A DNA stretch of 64,000 bases from Actinomycetales bacterium (GTDB taxonomy: Bacteria > Actinomycetota > Actinomycetes > Actinomycetales > Dermatophilaceae). Positions 7,908 to 15,673 of this stretch are shown here, one piece after another. The stretch spans positions 496,001 through 560,000 of the forward strand of contig JADKAO010000002.1 in the NCBI GenBank assembly GCA_016715285.1, given 5' to 3'. The notes under the pieces are model-generated. The model saw only the letters and a program-made list of their open reading frames with translations. It was not told the DNA's origin and made no database searches. Numbering within the stretch: position 1 is the stretch's first letter; each line of letters opens with the position of its first letter. The translations under genes and the position numbers were made by a program.

Positions 7908-9146
7908 ATGGCTGGTGGAGACGTACGCGAAGTTGGCATCGTCGGAGCGGGGATGGTCGGCTTAGCGACCGCCTGGTTCTTGCAGTCTGAAGGCGTCAAG
8001 GTCACCATCTACGACCGCAAGGGTGTGGCTGCTGGCGCGAGCTGGGGCAACGCCGGCTGGCTCACCCCCGGCATGGCGGTCCCGCTGCCGGAGCCCGCAG
8101 TCCTGCGCTACGGCATACGCGCGCTGTTGAGCCCGAGCTCACCCGTCTATGTGCCACCCACGGCCGACCCCACCACGCTGAGCTTCCTTACGCGCTTCGC
8201 CCGCAACTGCACCGCGCCACGCTGGCGGCGGGCCATGCACTCACTGATCCCCCTCAACAACCGTGCGTTCGAGGCCTTTGACGCCCTCGCCGAAGGCGGG
8301 ATCTCCTCACCGGTCCACGAGGCGGAGCCGTTCATCGCGGCATACCGCAGCGCTGCTGACCGCGAAGCCCTCGTCGACGAGTACCGCCACATCACGGAGG
8401 CGGGCCAGCAGATCGAGTTCGAGCTCCTTGGCGGTGACCAAGCGCGGGCCATCGAGCCGTCCCTCTCTGAAGAAGTCCACGCCGCGATCCTCATCCACGG
8501 GCAACGGTTCATCGACCCGGCGGCCTACGTGCACGCGCTCGGCGACGCCGTGCTGGCCAGGGGCGCCGAACTCCGCATCGACCCCGTCACGTCCGTGACA
8601 GCCGGGTCCAAGGGCGGCCAGATCAATGGCCAGAACTTCGACGCCGTCGTTATCGCCACGGGTGCCCACCTCAACACGCTCGCCAAGCCGTTCGGCGTCA
8701 AGACGATCGTCCAGGCTGGCCGTGGCTACAGCTTCACCGTCGAGTGCGAGCACCTCCCGCTCGGCCCGGTCTACTTCCCCACCCAGCGCCTCGCGTGCAC
8801 CCCGCTCGAAAGTGGCCGCCTGCGCGTCGCCGGGATGATGGAGTTCAGACCTGCCGATGCGCCGATGGACCCTCGCCGGATCCAGGCGCTCGTTGCCGCG
8901 GGCAACTCGCTGCTCGCTGGCGCTGACCTCAATCAGCGCGAGGACGAGTGGGTTGGTGCCCGCCCGGTCACCCCCGATGGCTTGCCCATCATCGGCCGCA
9001 CCAAGGCACCCGGCGTCTTCGCCGCCGGCGGCCACGGCATGTGGGGCATCCTGCTTGGCCCGATCACCGGCAAGCTCCTCGCCCAGCAGATCGTCACCGG
9101 CCGCATGCCGAGCGAACTCGCCGACGTCGACCCCCTGCGCAAGTAA
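7908..9146 (+). CDS. FAD-dependent oxidoreductase, D-amino acid dehydrogenase (DadA) type
   Basis: The 412-residue protein starts with a Rossmann FAD-binding motif VGIVGAGMVGLATAW (residues 8-22) and has the DAO-family features GASWGNAGWLTPGM, the late second FAD segment GVFAAGGHGMWGILLGP and TPDGLPIIGRT. DadA enzymes oxidise D-amino acids to 2-oxo acids and pass electrons to the respiratory chain. A clear AAGGAG lies upstream of the ATG. No alanine racemase or transporter is adjacent, so the substrate is open; glycine/sarcosine-type oxidases of the same fold are the main alternative. It ends just before a strong hairpin (9172-9196). Confidence 0.82.
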   Translation: MAGGDVREVGIVGAGMVGLATAWFLQSEGVKVTIYDRKGVAAGASWGNAGWLTPGMAVPLPEPAVLRYGIRALLSPSSPVYVPPTADPTTLSFLTRFARNCTAPRWRRAMHSLIPLNNRAFEAFDALAEGGISSPVHEAEPFIAAYRSAADREALVDEYRHITEAGQQIEFELLGGDQARAIEPSLSEEVHAAILIHGQRFIDPAAYVHALGDAVLARGAELRIDPVTSVTAGSKGGQINGQNFDAVVIATGAHLNTLAKPFGVKTIVQAGRGYSFTVECEHLPLGPVYFPTQRLACTPLESGRLRVAGMMEFRPADAPMDPRRIQALVAAGNSLLAGADLNQREDEWVGARPVTPDGLPIIGRTKAPGVFAAGGHGMWGILLGPITGKLLAQQIVTGRMPSELADVDPLRK

Positions 9147-9171
9147 CTCACCTTTTCGCGGAGTCACGGCA

Positions 9172-9196
9172 CGGCATACCCGCGGAGGGTATGCCG
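9172..9196. terminator. Hairpin terminator built from an inverted pair of the GTATGCCG motif
   Basis: CGGCATACCC (9172-9181), loop GCGGA, GGGTATGCCG (9187-9196): a perfect ten-base stem 26 bases after the dadA-like stop. No U-tract follows, as is common in high-GC actinomycetes. Confidence 0.65.
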
Positions 9197-9264
9197 GGCC
9201 GCGCGCTCCCGGCGCGGACGGCATACCGTGTCTGTTTGACCACCACCCACGATGGAGGCGCGAA

Positions 9265-9726
9265 ATGCTGATCATCAACGGTCAGGAATACGCTTCGTGG
9301 GACGACGTGCCCGAAGACGTCCGAGGCCAGTTGGCCCATTTGCGTGACACCGACCGCAACGGGATTCCCGACGATATTGAAGGGTCCGCCTACGCCTCGG
9401 TCCAGGTGCACGGCGAGGATACGAACGTCATGACCGTGCACGGGGACATGAGCGAGGTGCCGCCGGAGCTGCGCGAGAAGATGATGGCGATGCTCGCGGG
9501 TGGGGCTCACGAGGGAGCCCTCGCGGACCTCGGCGTCATCTTCGGGGACAAGGAACCGCAGCGCCATGCTGGCCCGCAAGACACGGCGACGCGCGTCACT
9601 CCACCACAAGACGCCAGGCCGCAGGACGCCCGTCCGCACGATGCAGCCCCGCAAGACGCCGACGTCGCGCCGCCGCTGTATCCGCAACCCAAGTCCTGGT
9701 GGCAACGCCTCCGCGGCGAGTCCTAG
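9265..9726 (+). CDS. Hypothetical protein with an EF-hand-like loop and Pro-Gln-Asp repeats
   Basis: The 153-residue product begins MLIINGQEYASWDDVPEDV; GGAGG lies about ten bases before the ATG at 9265. Residues about 27-38 read LRDTDRNGIPDD, a DxDxNGxxxD loop like a calcium-binding EF-hand. The C-terminal third is low complexity with repeated PQDA/PHDA units and ends WWQRLRGES. There is no signal peptide or membrane segment. I do not recognise the family as a whole. An isolated EF-like loop does not prove calcium binding. Confidence 0.6.
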   Translation: MLIINGQEYASWDDVPEDVRGQLAHLRDTDRNGIPDDIEGSAYASVQVHGEDTNVMTVHGDMSEVPPELREKMMAMLAGGAHEGALADLGVIFGDKEPQRHAGPQDTATRVTPPQDARPQDARPHDAAPQDADVAPPLYPQPKSWWQRLRGES

Positions 9727-9901
9727 CGCCTCCCTCGCGGCGACAGCGCCGGTGTGCGCAATCTCGCTGCCGCGTAGATAACTTCGGTTATTCGGCAGGC
9801 ACGCGCCCCGCAGCGCGAGCCCTAGGTTGGAGCGGCGGGCAGCAGTCCGCACTCAGGGGACCCGGCTGCGTGCTCGGGCCAACAAGAAGCAGAGGTATGC
9901 C

Positions 9902-10302
9902 GTGAAACTCCGGACCCGGATCGGCGCCGCGCTCGCCGGCACTGCACTCGTCGCGAGCGGCGGTCACCCCCACAGCCAGCCACGTGCTATCAGTCGATGT
10001 GGCGGATTGGCGCCCGTCACGCCTGTGTGGGCTACATCCAGACGCTCGCCAACTACTACAACGGGGGATACGCGCCCCTCGTCTCCGACAACGTCTTTGG
10101 CCCCAAGACCGACCGGGTTGTGCGTTGGATCCAGGGACGTTGGGGGCTCAAGCAGGACGGGATCGTCGGACCACAGACGTGGCTTCTCCTCTGTTCCACC
10201 CAGATGATGGAAGAACGATACCCGTGGCGGGTGCCGTCGTTCTTTAGCATCAGCGCGGCCAGGGGCGCTGGCTGCCCTGGTGCCGACAAGATGTACTACT
10301 GA
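9902..10302 (+). pseudogene. Secreted peptidoglycan-binding-type protein, frame broken after the signal peptide
   Basis: From GTG 9902 the sequence encodes a signal peptide (VKLRTRIGAALAGTALVASG), then leaves frame. A second frame carries CYQSMWRIGARHACVGYIQ, NVFGPKTDRVVRWIQ and DGIVGPQTWLLLC, the repeat pattern of a peptidoglycan-binding domain, to a stop at 10302. The two pieces are offset by one base (loss of one or gain of two) around 9960-9985. Together they would make a secreted cell-wall-binding protein of about 130 residues with several cysteines. Either the gene is broken or there is a sequence error. The GTG start overlaps a GTATGCCGTG motif. Confidence 0.55.
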
Positions 10303-10318
10303 TCACCTAGACGAGCAC

Positions 10319-10356
10319 GTGGAGCCATCTGCACCGAACGGTGCAGGTGGCTCCAC
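10319..10356. terminator. Bidirectional hairpin terminator
   Basis: The arms 10319-10335 and 10340-10356 (GTGGAGCCATCTGCACC and GGTGCAGGTGGCTCCAC) pair over 17 bases with one G-T wobble around a GAAC loop. It lies between convergent genes and can end transcription from both sides. Confidence 0.8.
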
Positions 10357-10407
10357 ATCGTTGGGCGAGACGCCGGACGCGCAGTCTGGCGGGCAGTGTG
10401 GGCGAAG

Positions 10408-11100
10408 TTAGGCCCGGGGGTCGGGGCCGGTGACGACCTCGCGGCCGGCCGATACCCAGGCTCCGGTGCCGCCGGCAACCGAATAGGCCTCGATGCCGTT
10501 CTGGCGCAGGAAGTCGGTCGCTTGGAGGCTGCGGTTGCCAGACGCGCAGATGACATAGACCGGCTGGTCCGTCGGGAGCCCGGCCGCTGCCTCCGGCACG
10601 CTGCGCAGTGGCATCAGCACAGCGCCGGGGACGTGGCCCGCGGCATACTCCATGGGTTCCCGCACGTCGATGACCGTCGCGCCCTGGCTCCACTTGGGCG
10701 CAAAGTCCGCCTGCTGGATCTCGCGAGGCAAGTCGTGCAACTCTTGCTGACGCGCCACCTGGGCGTGCACCTCGGTCATGTCGATCGCTTTGACTCCCTG
10801 GATGACCTGCTCCAGCGCGGCCGCAGGCAACGCTCCCGCTTGCGAGAACACAAGGATCCCCTCGCGGAAGGCCATCAGCGTCGGGATCGAGGTCACCTGA
10901 GCGGCCGCCGAAATCTGCCGTTCCGCCTCGGTGTCGATCTTGCCGAACACGATGTCGGGGTGGGCCTCTGACGCCTTCTCAAACACCGGAGCGAACTGCC
11001 GACACGGGCCACACCACGCCGCCCAGAAGTCCACGAACACGATGTCGTTGGTGCGCACCACCTGTTCAAAGGTGGCATTGGTCAGGGTCGTGGTCGCCAT
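10408..11100 (-). CDS. Thioredoxin-rhodanese fusion protein
   Basis: Residues 1 to about 105 form a thioredoxin domain with the active site WCGPC at 29-33 and the cis-Pro segment TSIPTLMAF. Residues about 125-230 form a rhodanese domain with VIDVREPMEY, GHVPGAVLMPL and the catalytic loop CASGNRS (Cys about 185). Rhodaneses carry persulfide sulfur and thioredoxins reduce it, so one protein may do both steps of persulfide or thiosulfate turnover. The start is ATG 11100 with AAGGA upstream. A CsoR/CstR-like palindrome lies 162 bases upstream (11262-11279), which would fit control by a copper- or persulfide-sensing repressor; no such repressor gene is in the window. Confidence 0.9.
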   Translation of the reverse strand: MATTTLTNATFEQVVRTNDIVFVDFWAAWCGPCRQFAPVFEKASEAHPDIVFGKIDTEAERQISAAAQVTSIPTLMAFREGILVFSQAGALPAAALEQVIQGVKAIDMTEVHAQVARQQELHDLPREIQQADFAPKWSQGATVIDVREPMEYAAGHVPGAVLMPLRSVPEAAAGLPTDQPVYVICASGNRSLQATDFLRQNGIEAYSVAGGTGAWVSAGREVVTGPDPRA

Positions 11101-11261
11101 GTGGGGTCCTTCCGAGAGTGCGGCGGGTAGTTGGGCAAGGCGAGCAAGGCGGGTAGTCGGGCGGGCAAGGCGTTAGTCGGGCGGGTAAGGCGGGCAAGCG
11201 TGCGCGGCTGCGCAATGCGCGTCATCACGCCGCGCGCACGCCATCTCCCCCATCGTAGCGC

Positions 11262-11279
11262 TATACCCCCATGGGTATA
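11262..11279. promoter_or_regulatory. CsoR/CstR-like operator palindrome
   Basis: TATACCC (11262-11268), spacer CCAT, GGGTATA (11273-11279). CsoR-family repressors, including copper-sensing CsoR and persulfide-sensing CstR, bind ATACCC/GGGTAT palindromes of this kind. It lies in the promoter region of the thioredoxin-rhodanese gene, so the persulfide sensor is the more natural guess. Confidence 0.6.
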
Positions 11280-11297
11280 TTCCCTATGCGCTGCAGG

Positions 11298-12056
11298 TCA
11301 GATTTCCTTGATCCCGCCGTAGCTGTTGAGTCGCGGCGGATCCGCGTCGAGCTCCGGAGCCAACCACTCCGGAATCGGCAGCCGCTCCTGCGCCATCCGT
11401 GCCCGCAGCACGCGGCGGAAGTACGCGTTCCCGAGATATACCACCCGCTTGCCGTCAGCGAACGTCAATCTCACCTCGGACACGATGTTGTGGGTCCGGA
11501 TGAGGTGGGCGGCAGTCAGCGGCACGTGGTGGCGCAGGTCGCCATACTTGCGCTCCCGACGGGTTTCGACGGCATACCACGACCCAGCGACCAGCATCCC
11601 GAGCGCGAGGAAAACCAGCGGAAGCCACCAGATCTGCGCGACGGTCACCAGGCTGGCCATGAAGCCGAGGACGATCACGGGTAGCAGCACCATCGGAACC
11701 AGAGTGCCAACCGCCGACCCCACCGCTTGGATCTGCTGCGGGATCCGCTCCTGCGCGCCGAGCCGCTTGATCGCAAACGACGTGACGTTCCAGACCGTGA
11801 CACTCGCGACGAAACCCAACCCCACAACGACCCAGGCCACGGCATACCAGGGGCCGCGGTTGGCGGAGGGGAGAGCGCCCATGACGCCTAGTTGCACGAT
11901 CCCGAGCAAGGAAACACCTGTGCACCACTTGGCGATCGACCGGCGCCGCCACAGCTGGCGCACCCTCGGCGATGGCGCATCGGCGGGCGGCAGGATCTCA
12001 ACCCGCGACGGCGCGTCCGAGGGAGGGGGCGCGTCGCCAGGGCTCACCGCATTCAC
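11298..12056 (-). CDS. Membrane protein of unknown function, paralogue of the next gene
   Basis: The 252-residue protein has a Pro/Ala-rich N-terminus (PGDAPPPSDAPSRVEILPP), then about four membrane segments between residues 40 and 165, and a cytoplasmic-looking tail with LTFADGKRVVYLGNAYFRR and LPIPEWLAPELDADPPR. The start is GTG 12056. The gene at 12091-13077 has the same domain order and near-identical end segments, so the pair arose by tandem duplication. I do not recognise a named family. Confidence 0.7.
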   Translation of the reverse strand: MNAVSPGDAPPPSDAPSRVEILPPADAPSPRVRQLWRRRSIAKWCTGVSLLGIVQLGVMGALPSANRGPWYAVAWVVVGLGFVASVTVWNVTSFAIKRLGAQERIPQQIQAVGSAVGTLVPMVLLPVIVLGFMASLVTVAQIWWLPLVFLALGMLVAGSWYAVETRRERKYGDLRHHVPLTAAHLIRTHNIVSEVRLTFADGKRVVYLGNAYFRRVLRARMAQERLPIPEWLAPELDADPPRLNSYGGIKEI

Positions 12057-12090
12057 CGCGTCAGGGTATATCGGGCCGCGCGCGCCACCG

Positions 12091-13077
12091 TCACCTCCTG
12101 AGTTTCACCCCGAAACGGTTGAGCAGGGGCGCCTCGGCGTCGAGTTCGGGAGCCAACCAGTCAGGGATGGGCAGCTGCGCATGTGCCATCCGGGAGCGCA
12201 ACACTCGGCGAAGGTACGGGTTGCCGAGATAGACCACGCGCTTGCCGTCAGCGAACGTCACCCTGATGTGTGGGACTCCCTGGACCGTCCCTTTGAGTTC
12301 GACCCTCGTGAGGGCGATGTGGTGACGGAGATCGCCCTGCTTGCGTGCTCGACGACGCTCCTTCGCGTACCAAGCCCCGGCCAGGAGTGAACACAAGGCC
12401 AGCGAGGCCCAGGGCAGCCACAGCCGCGACCGGTATTCCGCCCACTTCGCTTCTGACATCACGCGCTTGGGGGTCTCGGCGGCATACACCAGAGGTATGC
12501 CGGGTGGCGCGGCGCGTGAGTACTCGGGCAGGTCAGACACCACTGGACCCTGCGACGTGGGGAACTCGATCATGACGGACCGGCCTATGCCGACGCCCTC
12601 AACCCAACTGCGCGTCACCGTAGACCGATCCGGGGATGAGCCAAGCATGGCGGTTTGCACCACCAGCGCGACGCTGCCCAAGAAGCAGAGACCGGTGAAT
12701 TGAAGGACCAGCAGGCCAGCAAGATCGGCGAGTCCTCGGTCTGTCGAATGAATCCGCTGTGGGACCCGCTCCTGCGCGTCGAGCTGCTTGATCGCCGATG
12801 AGGTGACCTTCCTCAGCGTCACACTCGCGGCGCATACGAACACAACGATGACACACGCCACGGGATACCACGGGTCGCGGAACGCGGAGGGGATGAAGTA
12901 GAGCATGGCGACTTGGAAGACGGCATAGACGGAGACTCCGGTGCACCAGTCGGCGATCACCCGCCGCCGCCACAGCTGACGGACCTGAGGCGACGGCGCG
13001 TCAGCAGGCGGCAGGATCTCAACGGGGAACGGCGCGTCCGAGGGAGGTGGAGCGTCCCCGGGGGCCTGCGCAGTCAC
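12091..13077 (-). CDS. Membrane protein of unknown function, longer paralogue of the downstream gene
   Basis: From GTG 13077 (VTAQAPGDAPPPSDAP, matching the paralogue's N-terminus) it encodes 328 residues. Two membrane segments lie near residues 45-85, one follows about 110-130, and another is near 235-255. Between them is an insertion of about 75 residues absent from the shorter paralogue (SPDRSTVTRSWVEGVGIGRS and following), probably extracytoplasmic. The tail repeats LPIPDWLAPELDAEAP. Longer upstream readings would overlap the divergent MFS gene and lack similarity. It precedes the paralogue by 34 bases and is probably cotranscribed. In-frame GGC-ATA-CCT and TAT-GCC codons here come from an inverted GTATGCCG pair (12480-12502). 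Confidence 0.65.
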   Translation of the reverse strand: MTAQAPGDAPPPSDAPFPVEILPPADAPSPQVRQLWRRRVIADWCTGVSVYAVFQVAMLYFIPSAFRDPWYPVACVIVVFVCAASVTLRKVTSSAIKQLDAQERVPQRIHSTDRGLADLAGLLVLQFTGLCFLGSVALVVQTAMLGSSPDRSTVTRSWVEGVGIGRSVMIEFPTSQGPVVSDLPEYSRAAPPGIPLVYAAETPKRVMSEAKWAEYRSRLWLPWASLALCSLLAGAWYAKERRRARKQGDLRHHIALTRVELKGTVQGVPHIRVTFADGKRVVYLGNPYLRRVLRSRMAHAQLPIPDWLAPELDAEAPLLNRFGVKLRR

Positions 13078-13167
13078 GGCGCCAGCGTAACTCGGAGCCA
13101 CGTGGAACACCCGGGGCGCGGTAATTGAGGCGACGAGCGGACGGCATACCTGACACACTCTCCGCCG

Positions 13168-14454
13168 ATGCCGACCAAGCCCGTCACCCTGCTCCGCCAC
13201 TTCCGCCCGCCCTCGCGGCTGGCGGGGCGGCTCGCGGTGCAGTCGCTGCTGTTCGCGGTGGGCAACGGGACGTTCATGACCGGCTCGGCCGTGTTCTTCA
13301 CCCAGATTGTCGGGCTCACCGGTGCACAAGTAGGCCTCGGGCTGACGATCGGCGGCGTCGCCGCCTTCCTCGCCGCGGTGCCGGCGGGAAAGCTCGTTGA
13401 CCGCTTCGGACCCAAGCGGATGTGGGCGCTCAGCGCCCTCGGCGACGCAATCGGCTTCGCGATGTGGCCGTTCATCGAAGGGCTACACAGCTATATCGCG
13501 ATGGCGGTGATCTTTGATGTCGTCGGGTCGCTCGGCGGCGCGGCGCACCGGGCGTACACGATCGACGCCTTACCCCCAGCCGAGCGGGTGAAGTCGCGGG
13601 CGTACATGTACTCGGCGCTCAACGTCGGCTTCACGCTCGGGTCGATGCTCGGGGGGATTGCGCTGGCGTTTGAGTCCAATACGGTGCTGCGGATGCTCCC
13701 GTGGTTTGTGACGTGCGCGTTCCTCGTGAACTCGTTCTCGATCCGGCGCCTGCCCAAGGCCGCGCACGATGAACGCACTCCCGAGCAACGCGCCGTCAAG
13801 ATCCCCGGACCTGGACCTTTGCGCAATCGCGGGTGGCTGCTGACGACGTTCTTTACCGGGGTCCTGTGGACCAACCAGGTGCTGCTCAATGTCGTCATCC
13901 CGTTGTGGTTGGTCGAAAAGACCGATGCCCCAAGGGTTTTGCTCGCGTTTCTGTTTGGCACCAACACGGTGATGTGCATCTTCCTGCCGATGGCGGCTGC
14001 GCGTGGAGTCAGAGACGTGCCCACCGGGCTACGCGCAATCCGGGTGTCGTCGGTCTTCTTCGTCGTGTCCTGCCTCATCACGTTGGCCACACACGACTCG
14101 GTCGGATGGATCACGATCGCGCTCGTCTGGCTCGGTCACGTGACCGTGACGGGGGCGGAGCTCTATCTGTCGGCCGCGACATGGTCGTTTGAGGCCGAGC
14201 TCATGGATCCGCGGCGACGCGGTGAATACCAGGGCGCCGCCGAGCTCAGTAGCACGCTCGGAAAGGTGTGGGCCCCAGCGGTTTACACCTTCCTGGCGAT
14301 GACGTGGGGTCAGGTGGGGTGGCTCGTCATCGCGGCGATCGGGGTCGTCGCGACCATCGGCCTGCACCCGGCAACCCGGATGGGGACCCGCTTCCTCGAC
14401 CGGTTTGGACCCCCGCGGGAGGACACCCCCGCGGGCATCGCCACCACGAGCTGA
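13168..14454 (+). CDS. Major facilitator superfamily transporter
   Basis: The 428-residue protein has about twelve hydrophobic segments and the MFS loop 2-3 motif GKLVDRFGPKRMWAL (about 73-87). Other MFS features are SALNVGFTLGSMLGG and a charged central loop (KAAHDERTPEQRAVK). Such carriers are usually drug or metabolite exporters; the substrate cannot be told. It is divergent from the paralogous membrane proteins. The ATG at 13168 sets the N-terminus at a natural length for the family. Confidence 0.82.
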   Translation: MPTKPVTLLRHFRPPSRLAGRLAVQSLLFAVGNGTFMTGSAVFFTQIVGLTGAQVGLGLTIGGVAAFLAAVPAGKLVDRFGPKRMWALSALGDAIGFAMWPFIEGLHSYIAMAVIFDVVGSLGGAAHRAYTIDALPPAERVKSRAYMYSALNVGFTLGSMLGGIALAFESNTVLRMLPWFVTCAFLVNSFSIRRLPKAAHDERTPEQRAVKIPGPGPLRNRGWLLTTFFTGVLWTNQVLLNVVIPLWLVEKTDAPRVLLAFLFGTNTVMCIFLPMAAARGVRDVPTGLRAIRVSSVFFVVSCLITLATHDSVGWITIALVWLGHVTVTGAELYLSAATWSFEAELMDPRRRGEYQGAAELSSTLGKVWAPAVYTFLAMTWGQVGWLVIAAIGVVATIGLHPATRMGTRFLDRFGPPREDTPAGIATTS

Positions 14455-14686
14455 GGCCCGGGTCGGCGGACCTCAGTCGGCCCTCTGTCGTCCCTCAGCG
14501 GATCCCTTAGGAGGAAGGGCCCTGGCCTTTCCCACGCGCTTAGGGGACCCTAGAAGCACGGCAGTATGCCGTCCGCCCCCGTTAGGGGAGCTCCACGGCC
14601 GGTATACCCGCCGTGTTAGAGGGATTGCCACCACAGGATCGGTTACGTAACACAAGGCGAAAATCGCTCGCCGACAGGAGAACACG

Positions 14687-15526
14687 ATGAACGAGACGTC
14701 CAACCTCAGCACTGACCACACCATCGTTGTGGGTGTCGATGGTTCCGACCACTCCTCACATGCCCTCATGTGGGCCGCTGCTTGGGCGGCCACCCACAAC
14801 TCGACTCTGCACATCGTCACGGCCGACACCATCGGAGTCCTGGAGAGTGCCCGCAACGAGGTGCTCACGGCATACCCGCATCTGTCTGTCCTCGGCAGCG
14901 AACTCGCCATGTCGCCCGCGGCCGCGCTGGTCGAGGCCAGCAGCGACGCGGACCTCGTGGTCGTGGGCAACCGCGGGCGCGGCGGTTGGCAGGGGCTGCT
15001 GCTGGGGAGCGTGTCGGCGACGGTCTCCGACCACTCGAAGTGCCCCGTCGTTGTCGTCCCGCATCAGGCCGTGCACCAGGAGGGGCCGGTCGTGCTTGGC
15101 GCGGACGGCTCGCCCGAGTCGATCCTCGCGGCGCATACGGCCTTTGCCGAGGCCGACCGTCACGGCGTCGGCGTCATCGTCGGTCAGGTGACGAAGTTGC
15201 CGATGGTCGCTTCGGCCAACCTCCTGCCCGCGAGGGATGACTTCGAGCTCATGGAAGGTGACGCCCAGGCGGTCGCCGAGGAGACCGTCGCGGCGGCGCG
15301 GGCGGCATACCCGAACGTGCCGGTGGAGATCGTCGCCAAGGCGGGCGACCCGGCCTACGAACTCGCCGACATCGCCGCGGGCGCGTCCCTGATCGTGGTT
15401 GGCAACCGCGGGCGCGGTGGGTTCAGGGAGCTGTTGCTCGGGTCGGTGAGCCGTTCGCTGTTGCAGCGTGCGTCCTGCCCGGTGCTTATCGTGCGCCCGC
15501 ACCATGAGGTCGCGGCCGAGGTCTGA
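14687..15526 (+). CDS. Universal stress protein, two Usp domains
   Basis: The 279-residue protein holds two tandem Usp domains, each with an ATP-binding loop of the Gx2Gx9G(S) type: VVGNRGRGGWQGLLLGSVS in the first and VVGNRGRGGFRELLLGSVS in the second. ATP-binding Usps of actinobacteria accumulate in stress, hypoxia or stationary phase. ACAGGAGAACACG precedes the ATG. It ends at a long hairpin (15536-15592). A second two-domain Usp lies at 36667-37563. Confidence 0.9.
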   Translation: MNETSNLSTDHTIVVGVDGSDHSSHALMWAAAWAATHNSTLHIVTADTIGVLESARNEVLTAYPHLSVLGSELAMSPAAALVEASSDADLVVVGNRGRGGWQGLLLGSVSATVSDHSKCPVVVVPHQAVHQEGPVVLGADGSPESILAAHTAFAEADRHGVGVIVGQVTKLPMVASANLLPARDDFELMEGDAQAVAEETVAAARAAYPNVPVEIVAKAGDPAYELADIAAGASLIVVGNRGRGGFRELLLGSVSRSLLQRASCPVLIVRPHHEVAAEV

Positions 15527-15535
15527 CCGACGAAC

Positions 15536-15592
15536 TGACGCGTTTGGTGGCTTCAGCTCCCTGTGGGAGCAGCGAAGGCACCAAACGCGTCA
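15536..15592. terminator. Long hairpin terminator between convergent genes
   Basis: TGACGCGTTTGGTG (15536-15549) pairs with CACCAAACGCGTCA (15579-15592); inner arms CTTC/GAAG and GCTCCC/GGGAGC close on TGT. It lies between the Usp gene and the convergent aminotransferase. Confidence 0.75.
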
Positions 15593-15673
15593 TGTCTTGA
15601 GCGGGGTATGCCGTGCTTTTGGCCTGTGCGACCCGCGGCCCGTGACGCCCCGCGGCCCGTGACGACCCGCGGC

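Noticed and set aside
8857..9264. Long upstream extension of the EF-hand-like hypothetical protein
   Set aside because: It would overlap the DadA-like gene in another frame; GGAGG before ATG 9265 marks the real start.
14500..14580. DosR-type box upstream of the Usp gene
   Set aside because: GGGCCCTGGCCTTTCCC and CTTAGGGGACC only partly match the consensus and are not palindromic at the key positions.
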